Source: Asterella californica
Taxonomy: Eukaryota; Streptophyta; Marchantiopsida; Marchantiales; Aytoniaceae
Assembly (NCBI GenBank): GCA_036924285.1
Contig: JAYKYS010000005.1
Location: forward strand, 9,362,001-9,426,000
Reading direction: 5' to 3'
DNA length: 64,000 nt
Shown piece by piece: positions 34,844 through 46,863 of the stretch (positions within the stretch are counted from its first letter, which is position 1; the number at the start of each line of letters is the position of its first letter). The translations under genes were made by a program, and so were the position numbers. A model generated the notes under the pieces. The model had not been told where the DNA came from. It saw only the letters and a program-made list of their open reading frames with translations, and did no database searches.

Positions 34844-36692
34844 AACTGCTGTAGCCGTCCCCCAACATTGGGTTCGACGTCACGTCTACATACATCGAAG
34901 GTTGACTCGCATCACCTCCACTCTTGGATGTCGATGCCTCCAACTCCACTACATCATCGGTAGGCCGTTTAGGAACCATAGAAGTGGTCCTCAATGTCTC
35001 TGATAGAGTGAACGACTGAAGAAGCCTAGCCTGTCTATCAACCTCCCCGTGTTGTGGATCCAACTCCACTGACGCACCTCGTGGCTCAGAGAAACGTACT
35101 GCACTTCGAGTCACTGCCGCAGATGCCTCAATCTGCACCACACTAGCCATGAAGTCGAAGTCACCTCCTTCTCCTCCATAAGACGTGGAAGCTTCTGTTC
35201 CACCAGATCTCCGCTGAGCCATAGCCATACTAGCTATCCTCTGCTCCAACTGCTCAATCCGAGCAGCCATACCGGCTTCTGATGTCGTAGCAAGCGGTGG
35301 ACCGACTGGTCCTCTCCCAGGTGCTGGACCTCTACCTCCAGCTCGACCACCACGGCCTCCCTGAGCTCCTCCGCCTCGTCCACGATCAGCCTTTCCTTGC
35401 CGTAGCTCGGGATGGAGATCAAAACAACGGTCACTATTGTGATCTGGTCGTCCGCAATGCTCACACTGCTTAGGCACCACTTGAGACGTCCCAGATGTCT
35501 CATAACTACCTCTCCTTTGTGGACAATCCTTCTGCTGATGAGGACCATCACACGGCCAGCAAGGACCTGCTTGCTGCTGACTAGAGAAGGACGGCATGGG
35601 CTTCTGTCCACCAGATCCTCCAGCACCTCCATGAGATTGTGAGTGTTCAGCACGATCCTTACCCCCAGCACCACCACGCTGTTGTGCAGCTTGTGATCCT
35701 CGAGAAGAGGAGGTCGCCCCATGTGATGCGTCCTTGCTGAACCCAACAGTCACCACCCTCTCCTCTACCATGTTGAGCTCTATCCGCTCAGCCAAACCAA
35801 AGACAATTGCCAACGTCGGAGCGGTGTCTCTAAGAAGAGTGGCATCTTTGACTCTCTTACGCAACTCTCTGTCTAGTTTCTCATACCAGAACTGGATTGC
35901 TTGTGCTTCTGTCACCTCTTGGGTAACGCTGATCAACCGTCTCATGTGAGTAAACGTCTCGCGTAAGCTCTCTCCAGTCTTCCACTGGAACTCTTGCGGA
36001 CTCCTCAACTTGTCGATCCGCACACCTTGATAGTTCTTCCTCAAATAGTGGAAGAATTGAACCACAAGGTTAAACCCTGGTGGTATCCCGCTCGCACTAC
36101 CATTTGCTCCACTACTAGTGGACGCACCACTGGTAGCAGGTACTCCGCCACCCGTGGATGTACCACTGCTACTGGCACCCGAAGTCGTAGGTGCTACACC
36201 TCCCAAAACTGCACCAGTAGTGATAGAAACGTAGTTGGGAGATCAATGTTGTCTACAGAACTCGATCTCAACACCGTAGTCTCGTCTGAACTCGTGGTAA
36301 TCATCCATTGGCGGTCCCTCCAAGTGATGAAACAAACCCTTCCACGCCATGAAAGGTGTAAACAGTTGTGGGTTCCGCAGCTGCTGCAAGTCGCACCAAC
36401 TGTCGAACTCCTGGATGAAGTCATCCAGCTCAATGGTACCCACCATACCCGAGTAACGTCGAGGCCCCTTCGTGGTCCCATAGATCTCGTCCATGTCCCA
36501 CAACAACGATGTGGCGACACTAGACTCACCACCAGAAAACGCATTGTCTGCGTCTGACTCGTCCTCTGGAACAACCAACGGAAGTGGTGTAAGTAGTCGG
36601 TACCTCACCCCACTCCGTGTATACCCATTGTCCGAGAAGTCCTCACCAGAACCTCCCGAGAACTCCGTGATGATAGAATCTCGAGGAGACAC
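34758..36692 (-). pseudogene. TE2 gag with two zinc knuckles, one nonsense codon
   Basis: One frame runs from about 36692 (a GTG; no convincing ATG) to 34758, broken by TGA at 36243-36245 where copy A has TGG. Features: an N-terminal acidic/hydrophobic gag region (DDFIQEFDSWCDLQQ), a capsid-like segment, knuckles CWPCDGPHQQKDC and CEHCGRPDHNSDRC, an RGG-type Arg/Gly tract, and a short coiled-coil-like stretch (AARIEQLEQRIASMAMAQRR). The 3' 30-odd codons are out of frame because of the 1-bp insertion relative to copy A. It would form the particle and bind RNA. Confidence 0.88.
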
Positions 36693-37127
36693 TCTCTAAC
36701 TAGAATGTTGAAATCTCCGTCACCACCGCAACTACAACTTCCCTATTCCCGCTCCTACTGAGCTCACCTATCTCCTACTAGGACAGTCAAGGTAAAGACA
36801 ACATGTACCTGCCATCATCACAAGCAGCCTCTCACGGTCTGTTGGTCGTCACTCCAACTGCACCGTGAAAGAAACAAAGATAGTCTGACTGGTCATCACT
36901 CCAGCCTCACTACCGACAGCACACTAGAGTGAACTCACTCTGGAAATCAAGCGCCAACACAAGCAAACGCGGCGCACAAACAGGAAGTAGAATATGGAGG
37001 GGTTCCAACCACAAGAAGTCCAAACGATAACCCTCCACACTCAAACATTCACATAAAGAGAAACCCAGCCCCACCCGGACTGACGCGTCTTCATCGGTGA
37101 CCACATGCACAATATATGATCACCGAC
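36693..37127 (-). other. TE2 untranslated leader and candidate primer-binding site
   Basis: Conserved with 2920-3361 of copy A. Just inside the LTR the minus strand reads CGGTGATCATATAT, a diverged version of the TTGGTGACCATATAT primer-site candidate in copy A. Confidence 0.5.
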
Positions 37128-38537
37128 TGTTCTAACATGTACCTAAGATCACTAACTAGATATCCATATCTCTAGTAGCTCCAAAAATATCAACGTGATA
37201 GCTCTACTAGCTCATCCAAGACAACTGCCACCAACTGCCTCCATACGCATCTTTTCGGTATAGACAAACACTACCACAACAGCAGCTTCCCTCTAGTACT
37301 ATGGGGTCGCCCTACCACTCCTCTAGGAACGTGCGAGCAGGTCTCCTACTACCTTAAACCAACCCTTAAGTACTTGCACGCATCCCTGTAAGACACCAAG
37401 AGCTATTGGTCTAGTGGTACAACCAAAGCTAAGACTACAGAGTTAAGCGTCCAAGTCCAGAAATAGTGTTGGGATGGGTGACCTACTGGTTTTACACTTC
37501 TCACACAACTGAAACTTGGATACCTCTCTCACGCACGTCAGCAAGCTGACTTGCGACGGGCGCGGGCTCAAGCTCTGCTCCGCCTCCGCACTCTCGCACT
37601 CCGCTCTCACGCCTCCGCACTCACGCACCTCTGCTCCACGAAGCCTTTAAGAGAGTAGAACTCCGGTCAAACACCAACTCGCGACCTTCTTCGACTTGTA
37701 ACTTCGTCATTCCTTCACCAAATCGAACGATTTTTGGTGCGTTGGAATCGTCTTTCCGGCGCGCACCTACTGCACTCCTCAGAACCAAAGCTTGTCGACC
37801 CACGCCAACCTGACACTCGCCGACGCACTTCGGCCGACCTAAAACCCGTCACAAAACCCGTCATCAGAAATTTCGACTTCTCATAACTCGTAAACGGCTT
37901 GACCAAACTTCGTGAAACTTCGTGCACTAAGACCGTCTTCCCAGCGCGCTTCCAACGAGCCCACATTGGCCTGACATGCGCACTTCAGCCCGAAACAGGT
38001 CACTTCAACACATTCCGCCAAATTTCAGCAGCGCTTCCGCACTACCTCACCACCAAATCGACTGAGAACAAGTTCAGACAACGTCCATCCACCCAGCGAT
38101 CGATCACAACACCCAAAATGAACTACTCTACGCACGCGCGCACCCGTAAATCGAAGATACCAACGATCTTCCAACTCCAAGATACCACCGGTAGCAATCT
38201 GCGACCTGAATCCCTCTACCAGGCCTCGCAATCTGAGTTCTTCAAGTGATAACAAGGTATGTACTAACTCCACCATGCCAACATGCACTAGACAATCACC
38301 ACAGTCGAGTCAAATCCACTCTGTGCTCGCAGAGAATCCAGTCTCACTCACAAGACTACCCACCATAGCCAGGAGCTTGAAGGCTCAACTTGAAGAACTG
38401 AGGTCTCCAAGCCCTACCTGCGAAGTATACCCCTTGTGAGCACTCCTACCAACTTGTCCTAACTGCACTAACGATCTTATCGGGATTCCTCACTTCGCAC
38501 TCGATCAACCTAGTTGAGTAGCCAAACTGACGTGACA
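37128..38537 (-). repeat. 5' LTR of TE2
   Basis: 1410 bp, TGTCACGTCAG...AGAACA on the minus strand, matching the copy A LTR. Only its first 291 bp recur at the 3' end of TE2. Confidence 0.85.
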
Positions 38538-38541
38538 AATC

Positions 38542-40387
38542 AGTTTCAACCACCACTACTGCTCCAATCAAATACTCTTTCTCAGTTTTCATAGCTGAAA
38601 CAATACCCCACAGTTCTCTCTTCACTTGCGGGTAAGCACGTTGTCGAGCACTTAACACCTTCGCTCCGAACCTAACCGCAAACCTGTCTCCATCCTCATC
38701 ATCCTGTCCGACTGCCCCTCCAATTGCAACTGGACTTGTATCCACAATAAGAACCACCGGCCTAGCACCCTTGTAATCAATCCTTCTCAGAACTGGAGGA
38801 GATGATAGTAAAGACTTCAGCTTCCTTACCGCATCAGTATGCTCTTCCTCCCATCTAAACTTATGACCCTTACGCAACAATCCATACAACGGATCCGTCA
38901 CATGCGCATAATGAGGAATCCAAATGTGGTAAAATACACAAGCACCTAAAAATCTTCTTACTTCTGTCTGCGAGTTGCAAACCTCCTTCATCCTTCCAAT
39001 CGCATCCACCTTGTTCGGATCTGACTTCCGACCAAACGATCCACGCAAATGACCAACGATCAAACCCTCTCTAATCCCAAATGTAGACTTCGCACCTGAC
39101 AGCGTAAGATTAACTTCCTCAAGTCGAGATAAGATCTTCTCACAGTCTGCGATGTGATCAGTGACGTATCACCGACACCCCCTCTGATCTAATGCTTCAT
39201 CCTTCTCATCTTCCACACATCTTTTGATGGGGATGTCATCCAAGAACGACATCGTCTTTTCAGGGATGAAGTCTCTTAGAACTCGATTCATCCCGTTCAT
39301 CATGTGTGCTACCGAGTTGGTAGCTCCCTGTGGTAAGTTACACATCCTAACCAACCCCAAAGGTGTCCTCATTGTCGTGAAGCTTCTGCTCTCCTCCGCT
39401 AGTTGAAACTAATCATATCATGAGTAAAGATCTCGCATTGAGTAAATTTGCTCTTCATGCAAACGCTTCAGCAAACTCATCCACAATCGGTCCCATCCCA
39501 GCATTTCTGATTGTTACTGCGTTCACCGGTTGCATGTCTTGGATGAACCGCAGCGACCCATTCTTCTTAGGCACTGTAAACCATCTGCTCGAATACGGTG
39601 CAAACGTCGGCTCCAAGATCTTCATCCGCATCTTCTCCTTCAGCAACTCCACTAGTTTGAGCAAGTGAGCCCACGGTACTGGAATTGGTCTCAGGTTCCA
39701 TGACACATGTGGTACCGTGAAGATAACCATCGGAGTAACAACGTACGGGTCTACACACCCAATCTCATGTGGCTCAAAAGCAAATGCTTTCTCATGTTGT
39801 GAAAGCATCTCCTTGAAGCACATTCTCTCTTCTGATAAAAGAGACCCATCAGATCCAATCTTCAGCTCTTCAAGGGTCTTCTCTGTGAACTTGTGTCTTA
39901 TCATTGCATGATCTCTCAAACTCTTCTCTCTTGAAGCTCGATCCATTTGTTGGTTAGTGTCTTCCGGCAAAGGACAAGCAACTGGCTTTATCTTCTTATC
40001 CATTGTCTTGTATCTTGTCTCAACTCGAACCTCCGGTGCACGGAATGATTCGATCACCGAATAGACCTCCCTTGAATGAATCTGCACGACCTTATCCATA
40101 TCCTCCCATCCAATAGACATGATCTCTCGCAAAGGATCTTCCAACCCATCCTCTTCATAAACACCAGAAATCCATTCATCCCTTTCTAGCTCACCCAACT
40201 CTTTCAACATCAACTCAACATCACGCAAATGTTTTTGTTCTTTTCTCCTCAGCTCTTCTACCTTCTTGTAAATAGCAATCCCACACTGTGAAAACCCAAC
40301 AAACCCTGTACAAAAGACACTATCTCCATCAAGCGAGAGTACCTTCTCCTGCGCACCACCAGAATCCCGCTCTATAGTGGTACTCAA
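38542..40387 (-). pseudogene. TE1 reverse transcriptase and N-terminal RNase H, degraded and split by TE2
   Basis: Reading down from 40387: a linker rich in charged residues, then reverse transcriptase pieces VPKKNGSLRFIQD, VNAVTIRN and (with stops) DLYS-YD-FQL, then MRTPLGLVRMCNLPQGATNS and the active-site FLDDIPIK (an F-L-D-D form of YxDD). The tether and early RNase H follow at 39063-38542 (FLGACVFYHIWIPHYA; LIVDTSPVAIGG with catalytic Asp; KRELWGIVSAM with Glu; VVVETD). RNase H stops at the TE2 junction and resumes at 28783. Stops and frame changes occur around 39420-39455 and 39064-39168. Confidence 0.88.
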
Positions 40388-42159
40388 CGAAAATCTTTGA
40401 ACTCTTCACTCACCCTTGGAAGTGGTTTCTCCCTCAGATGATCTCGATTGCGCTCGTGGTTGGAAGGTAAAGTCAAGAATTGTACCGCTCTCGTCTCAGC
40501 TTGACTTCAGATCCTAGCATAAGCAGATCCGTCGTCCAGTACCTTTGTCTTCATCCGAGGCGCTATGATGAAAGGTTGACCAAGAATGAGTGGGTATGAT
40601 GTTACTTCCTGAACAAAGAAGTTTTGCTCGATAGCAATATCACCTACACGCACTCTGATGTCTGGACAAGCTCCTTACAAGTCTCCTCTTGTGTTGTTGG
40701 CTGTTCTTATGACCCACCCATGCTCTGTGTCGATCGGTCATGATGTTGATTTTTGATCCATGATCGATCAGAGCAACCACCGGCTCATCCAAGTCTCCCG
40801 ATTCTCACCAACGTCTCTGTTGTAGCTCGAGCCCAGTGACTGTGGCTGTAATGACTTGAGCTCTGCTTCCCATCCTCCTCTTCATCCTCAAAATGTACTC
40901 TGCGTCTTTGAGCTCTTTTCTCCTCTAAAGAATAAACACTGCACTTTGCAAGCTCTCTCTCCTCATCCACATACATCCTAGTATCCAAGGCATGCGATAA
41001 ACCAGTCTCATCCGTAATATGTCACTTCTGTTTGATGACATCGATGATGACATCATGAAACTCACGCTTAGCAATGCCCAACACTTCCCTCAAGGTAAAC
41101 TCCACCTTCGCATTCAGAATGCGATCTTCCAAGACTCCCTTCAAGTCTGTTGAAGCTTCGATGTCTGACTGTGTTTGTATGCAGCCGGCTTATCCTTCTC
41201 TTTTTGAGAATCCTTCACTCCTTCCTTCGATGGAGAAGGAGCATCATCCATCGATAGATCTTGAGCTCCTGCATCCTGAAGCTCTTGACGAACCTTCTCC
41301 CCTCGAGTCTGTCTCTTGGAAGAAGTTCCTTCTCCTGCATCCTCTGAATCTCGCATTCTCTTCTCTTCCAACAACGCTTCGTGTTGATTCTTGACGATGT
41401 AAGCATGCACCGATAGAGCTTCTATCGGATCCTCTCATCCAGTATCCTTCCGGGTCGTAGCAACTGTTCTCAGCAATGTCTCACGTGCCATCTTCCCTTT
41501 TCTGTTTCATGGAGATGACAGATGACCACAATCCACTCTGCTCAACTTGCCCGTTAAAACCTCTCTCAGCTTGATCCTCAACTCTCGTGCCATAGGTTCT
41601 AGCTTCCACCATTGTAACTGCTTGCGTTGATAGGTGATCCTCAACCAACTTCTTCATCCCTCCTCTATCAAGGTTGGTCTAAAGAAGTGCACCAGTATCC
41701 CTCAGCGCTACCTTCTCATCCTTCCAGAAGATCACTCCTTGCTGCAGAATATCAGTGAACTCCTTGCAATCTCTGCGCGGATGATCAGTACCATCGCACC
41801 AGATATACCGTTGGATGCAGCTTCTCAACCGGTCTTGCTCCGCTTGTAGACCCCTTCTCTTCCAATCTTGTGAGCTTGATATGCAGATCTCGCATTCCAC
41901 GCAAAATCTCCTCAAGGTTTGAATCGTCTTTTTTCGGAGATACCATAGGTGTCTGAACAACTGGAACAACTGGTACTACCTGTCTAGCAAGAGGAACCAC
42001 TAGTCGGAGTACAGGAACAGGTTGTTACAGCTGTAGGTGTTGGCGCCAGTCTCCTAACATGAACCTTCTCTTGTCTCCGCTCCCTCTTGGTAAGCATACC
42101 AACAGCTTCCTCAACCTTCTTCCAGCTGTTGGTCAATCCATCGTCCTCCTCCCGGTCTT
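40388..42159 (-). pseudogene. TE1 gag C-terminus, zinc knuckle and protease, degraded
   Basis: Pieces in several frames. A zinc-knuckle remnant YIWCDGTDHPRRDC lies near 41790-41850; its first Cys is Tyr. A charged, KR/DE-rich spacer follows (41141-41410), then LNAKVEFTLREVLGIAKREF (about 41060-41120), which precedes the protease in this class. The protease core is VALIDHGSKINIM near 40745-40780, with GDIAIEQNFFV and YPLILGQPFI strands at 40570-40660. Stops separate the pieces. Confidence 0.75.
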
Positions 42160-42771
42160 TCAGAAGTACCTTAGCTTCTCCTGCAACTTCTCATCTGCAG
42201 CCCGAAGAAATAGCTCTATCTTGTTGGACTGCAACGTCAACTTCTCCATCCTGGTCAACTGTGAAAACTGCTTCTCCAACTCTCTGAGCAACTCAGTAGC
42301 TTGTAAACCCTTCCTTGGTTGCTCAACCCACTCCAAGAATGACTTCTTGGTGACTCTATTAGAATCCTCCAAGAAGTACTCATCCATCAAGGCACGAGCA
42401 AAAGTCTCCCAATCCTTGTTAAAATGCTTCGTTAGCATTTTAACATGATCTTTAATCTCTGGAGCTGCTGCTAGCTCAAACGTCTCAATCATCTCATCTT
42501 CTGAGACTCGGTTCAGCTCCATCTCCTTCACATAATGCCTCAGATATCTTGAGACATCTCTCTCATCAAACTGGTCAATCTTGCTGACCAACGCTTGTAA
42601 CGCCTTTGTTACCAAAGCTTCCTTCCGCTCATCAGACTGTTGCTGCCGTAAGAACATAGTGAAAGCTTGGAACATCGATGCAGTCGCCGGATCCAACTGC
42701 ACCTTCGGCAACCCACTTGAACCACTAGCTCCATCTCCATCACCTTTCCCATCCCCACTCATGACTGCCAT
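42160..42771 (-). CDS. TE1 gag N-terminal ORF
   Basis: 203 residues from ATG at 42771-42769, directly downstream of the 5' LTR and a ~70-bp leader. A Gly/Ser-rich start (SGDGKGDGDGASGSSG) is followed by an alpha-helical, charged capsid-like region (FELAAAPEIKDHVKML, FARALMDEYF). A stop at 42160 interrupts it before the zinc-knuckle region, so it is truncated relative to a full gag. Confidence 0.75.
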   Translation of the reverse strand: MAVMSGDGKGDGDGASGSSGLPKVQLDPATASMFQAFTMFLRQQQSDERKEALVTKALQALVSKIDQFDERDVSRYLRHYVKEMELNRVSEDEMIETFELAAAPEIKDHVKMLTKHFNKDWETFARALMDEYFLEDSNRVTKKSFLEWVEQPRKGLQATELLRELEKQFSQLTRMEKLTLQSNKIELFLRAADEKLQEKLRYF

Positions 42772-42839
42772 TCTCTTCTTCAAAGTTCACACACAGAAGA
42801 AATCTCCACCCCAGACCTTCACGTCGAGTTCACCACCGA

Positions 42840-44699
42840 TATTGTGTCGGATATTGCGTGAAGGATGTCCAGGAAAACACGAGGTTTCTGGCTGTGGAGA
42901 TGCTACGTGCTGAAACAAAGACAAGACAGAGAAAAACAATCACGAAAACGAATGTTGCGATATGTATCACTCCAAATGTATGTACACTGCCGCTTCTTTC
43001 TCTTAAGAGCACAAAACTGAGAAACAGACCAGAGCGGTCTGTAACTTACTTCCAAGCTCCTAAAACAACCCCTTGAATCACAACTCTGACCCAAAATCAC
43101 CGAAGCGTAGCTCAAAGCAAGAGAAACTTTCCTTTGCTAACAAACAGAGCCACAGCAATATCACGCGATCCAAACCCAAGTCCAAACCACATCCATGTAC
43201 AAGTTCTTAGCTAAAGCTAGCTACCACAAGTTGTATATAGCCAACCAGAACTCTAACGAACTCAAAAGAACGAAACCCGTAGCGAAGAAACCAAAAAAGG
43301 CCTATCTGAGAACTTCCTCCTTTCGTCGAACGGACTTCAGAGGTCGATAGGGTCTCATCCGCTGACTCCGTTAATGTAAGAAACCTTCAGATCCGACTCC
43401 TGATAGCCGAGATATCGCCGATTTTCAGTCACAGATGACCGAACCTTCAAAAACTCCTCCCTGCGGCTTAAAACCGCACACACCGCACAAACGGATCGTC
43501 CAAACTGATATCCGTCTTCTCTGGCAGGTAGATCTAGCTACCCTGAACCCAACAAGACTCCAAACAAGCCGTTTGGAGTTCCCCTTGCAAAACCACGCAA
43601 GAAATTTGATCGCATGTTGCAACAAACTGACGTAAATCAGCTCTCTGCGGCTCAAACTCGCTCACCTCACCCAAACCAACAATCCAATCCACTTATTGTC
43701 TTCTCCTATGCGTAGATGAAGACTCCATGGTCACGTAGGCACCAAGAACTAAGAGCTTGGCACACCGATCGCAAAGAACAACCCAATTCTAGGTCGTAGG
43801 CGATGAAAAACCTGACGCAAGCGCTTCCTTGCGAGCCAATTTCACTCAGAACTCCTAAACCGCCCGATGAAAACCCGTATCGTCTTCAATTTCCTGTAGA
43901 ACTCAGTCTTCTGATCCCGATGGATCCAAGGACAGCAAGTTTGGACTCCAGAACGGCCCGAACGGTCCAACTCTCCTTCACAGATAACCGTAAACTCCAA
44001 ATCTGCTTCTTGCGTCTCAATTTCTCTCAGTACACACTCCTCGATCCGCCTCTTCACAAACCGTCTTAACCAGTGCGTAGCTTGCACAGATCTGAACCCA
44101 ACGACGTCTTGCGCGCTTGCATTGGACCTCCAAATCTCTCGAACCGTCCGTTGACAAGTCGCAAACGCAAGCTAGCCCATAAGCTCCCCCCTTGTCACAA
44201 TCTCAGTATGTACGAAGTTCTCTCATAATAAATGAAGCAGGCCCCTTGCGTCTTTGATATAACGTCTGAAGCCTCAAATACCCAGTCAACAAGTAACTAG
44301 GGCTTAGCTTGATTTTGTCTTCTTTCGAGTCACATAACTTCATCACTAGATGTCCAAACGAAGTAAACAAGATGTCCATGGAAAGCTAACAATGAACTCT
44401 ACCCATCGAGCGATAAAAGTGAAGATCCGAAGTTGTGCCAAAAGCCCGTAAGCTGGGGCCTAGCTTGTTTTCTCCATCTTTCGAGTCTTGTAACTTCTCC
44501 ACTAGGTGTCCAAACGAAGTAGACGAAGTGCCTATGGAGTGTTGACAAGGAGCTCTATCCACTGATGCGATGAAACCGAAGATTTGAAATGGTGTCAAAA
44601 GTCCGTAAGCTGGGGCATAGCTTGTCTTCTCATGAATGTCTTTGGAGCGACAAGCATCGAAGTTTGAATTTCAAATAGGAGCCGGTCCACGACACGACA
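42840..44699 (-). repeat. 5' LTR of TE1
   Basis: 1860 bp, a direct repeat of 25237-27071 with scattered differences. The largest seen is near 44190-44215, where the 3' LTR has an extra TACGTACG-type tract. Downstream on the minus strand, TGGTGAACTCG (about 42822-42832) is a candidate primer-binding site a few bases inside. Confidence 0.9.
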
Positions 44700-44703
44700 A
44701 CGT

Positions 44704-45319
44704 ATCTTCTCATCTTCTGTTAGGAAGTAAGATAAATTGCAAGATGGATTGTCTTTTTAGGAATCCATGCGATGCCTTGCTTAGTTAGGATTGCTTAGAT
44801 ATAACTCGGAAGATGTGATGCACTTAGGAAGCACTGTTAGAATTCTAGAAGACATAACAGCTATCTTCTGGAAGATTAGATTCATCTTCTGAGAGTGGAA
44901 GCTAGACTGTGAGGACATGATAAGGAATGAGCCTTAGACTCACAACAAGTATGTGTGGTATAGTGTAACAGAAGCTCGAACTGTCAATGCATCCTCGAGG
45001 GTTGGTGTTATCGCAAGCAGAGTTGATCGAGGCCAAACCTTTCGTCAAGGAGTTGAGCCTCGACTTCTTCACATGAGACTGAAATCTCACAGATGAAGGT
45101 CTGCTGGAAGAGGTCTGGACAACATTGCCTCCTTGCAATTGCATACTTGTCAAGGCAGGGGTCGCCCGAGGAAGACCATCCTTGTGGACGGTAGAGTGAT
45201 GACGCAGAGCTTTTCACCGATCTAAAGCAGAGAATCGCATGTATGAGCTCGAGAAAGAGAAGATTCCCACCATGATCTCAATAATATAGCATGTACATGG
45301 AAGTACTACATGTCTCTTC
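44704..45319. other. interior of the large inverted-repeat element, right of TE1
   Basis: A GAAG/CTTC-rich sequence that continues the left interior. Short ORFs only. No motif was recognised. Confidence 0.4.
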
Positions 45320-45998
45320 TTGGAAGACAGACAGAGGAAGAACCGATGGAAGGTCGAAGCTTACTGGGAGCCGAAGAAGCATCTTCTGGAGAAGTTGTAC
45401 CCCAAGAGAAAGGCTCGGAAGGTTAGATATCTTGGAGACCAGGATGTAGAGTTCCTGGAAGTGGTTTGGGCAGGAGAGGTCATCAACTGGAGCGCCTTCT
45501 CTCACACTTACTTCCATGCCGAGTTGGTGTACTTGGGCACCAACTTGTGCAACAAGAGGGCATCTTATCCTCTTCTTCAACTATCTGTACGTGTCCAAGG
45601 AGGGCCTGAAGGAAAACCAGTTGGCCAAGTATGGACCAGCGGGACAGTGAGAGATGAAGGAAGAGACCCCGGAGGAAGAAGATCGGGCAGCTCTCATGTC
45701 TTCCCCTCCCACTCTAGTGCATCAGGAGGGACCAGACACTCATCAGAAGACGATTACAGTGCGAGAAGATGACTCCAGCGACACGAAAGAGACGTCGTCA
45801 CCTAGAAGGATGAGACCTAAGAGTGTTCCTAGGAAGAGCACATCCTTCCCTACCATTCACTCTGGATCTGAGTCGGATTCGCTGGAAGACACGTCCAGCA
45901 CCAAGATCGTCCGGAAGACAGCTACTGCGACCACATGGAGTCTTTTGAAAACTCCAGAAGCCAAGACGTGGGTTGATGTGCCAACTGTGACAAGATGA
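45320..45998 (+). pseudogene. element-encoded protein fragment, unknown family
   Basis: Two overlapping plus-strand ORFs, 45320-45772 and 45654-45998, appear to be one protein broken by a frame change near 45570-45660. The first part has aromatic-rich sequence (VEAYWEPKKHLLEKLYPKRK, FSHTYFHAELVYLG). The second is acidic and Ser/Thr-rich (ETPEEEDRAAL, SGSESDSLED). Codons are dominated by GAAG/CTTC patterns like the rest of this element. I do not recognise the family; a transposon structural or accessory protein is the best guess. Confidence 0.4.
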
Positions 45999-46150
45999 AA
46001 CGCATAGAAGAGGACTGCTTCTGCGATGAGCAGAGATCTTCCACCTCAGAAGACATTGAGAGTAACGTCTTCTCGAGTGCAGAAGGAGAAGACCATTGTA
46101 GTAGAAGAGGTACCCATGCCTTGGAAGACTCGGAAGTTGCCTTAGACGAT

Positions 46151-46863
46151 TTGTGGGCATGAATTTGTCTTCTCGCAGAAGACGACTGGAGGAATTCAAT
46201 GCCTTCTTCAGTTTGGAGATCCAGCCAGCGATGGAGTTGGTGGAGACGCGAGTGATGGCTCAGGAGAAGCCACTGCAGCATGGATTTGATCTCCGGAGCT
46301 TGATCTAGCAGGAGGAAACCCAAAAGCAGAAGTTGGAAGCTCTGGAAGCCAACCTCCGCACCACGGAGAAGATTGCAACGAAGTATAAGGCGGAAGCTTC
46401 TGCTTCAGTCAAGGAGTTGGCACAGATGCGGAAGAGCAACCAGGAGTTGCAGATGCGACTTCAGCAGCGCGAGCAGGAAGTTCTGCAGATCAAGGATAAG
46501 CTAACTGATCTGGCAGAAGAGAAGAAGACTTGGACTTGGACTTGGAGACTTGGACTTGCGCTACGGGAAGCCGTGGAAGCCAAGGTTGCAGAGGAGAAGG
46601 AAGCAAAAGCTCGAGCCAAGGAGATTATGACGCAAATGGGAGAAGCGCTTCGGAAGAAGTTCAACTTCACTGCGGGAAGGAAGCTTCTGACCCTAGCTCG
46701 TACATGGGATGATGCTTCCCGAGAGATGTTGGTGGACTGCAAGGAGAGCATGTTCCGCTATCTGTATCGGCAGGTCGAGGACCTGAAACGATCTTCTCTC
46801 AATTCTTCATTCTGCAGCAACGTCTTCTGGTACACCAGGATCAGCAATTGTGGAGGACCTTGA
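46151..46863 (+). pseudogene. coiled-coil protein of the large inverted-repeat element
   Basis: One plus-strand frame reads LEEFNAFFSLEIQPAMELVE, a TAG at 46303-46305, then a long heptad-rich coiled coil (46333-46700, e.g. LEALEANLRTTEKIA, LQMRLQQREQEVLQIKDKL, AKARAKEIMTQMGEAL) and a short tail. Low-complexity TW repeats (about 46527-46548) interrupt the coil. The layout, a globular stretch followed by a long coil, resembles the ORF at 57868-59010, although I see no clear sequence identity. Confidence 0.45.

Larger units (their letters stand above)
28784..38537 (-). mobile_element. Ty3/gypsy retrotransposon TE2 carrying a DNA methyltransferase and a PHD finger
   Basis: A 9754-bp minus-strand element inserted in TE1 RNase H. 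AATC at 28780-28783 and 38538-38541 is a 4-bp target-site duplication, and removing the element plus one copy restores the TE1 reading frame. The order in transcription direction is 5' LTR, leader, gag with zinc knuckles, aspartic protease, C5 DNA methyltransferase, reverse transcriptase, RNase H, integrase with PHD finger, polypurine tract and 3' end. It is a sister of copy A. All coding modules carry stops or frameshifts. The two ends are not ordinary matching LTRs (see the 3' end entry). Confidence 0.92.
25237..44699 (-). mobile_element. Ty3/gypsy LTR retrotransposon TE1, interrupted by TE2
   Basis: Two LTRs of about 1.84 and 1.86 kb flank minus-strand gag, protease, reverse transcriptase, RNase H and integrase, which is the gypsy order. 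The flanking ACGT at 25233-25236 and 44700-44703 is a 4-bp target-site duplication. TE2 sits in the RNase H domain. TE1 without TE2 is about 9.7 kb. Coding frames carry many stops and frameshifts, so the element is non-autonomous now. It belongs to a different family from copy A/TE2: a different protease signature (IDHGS), a different reverse transcriptase active site (FLDD), no methyltransferase and no PHD finger. Confidence 0.92.
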
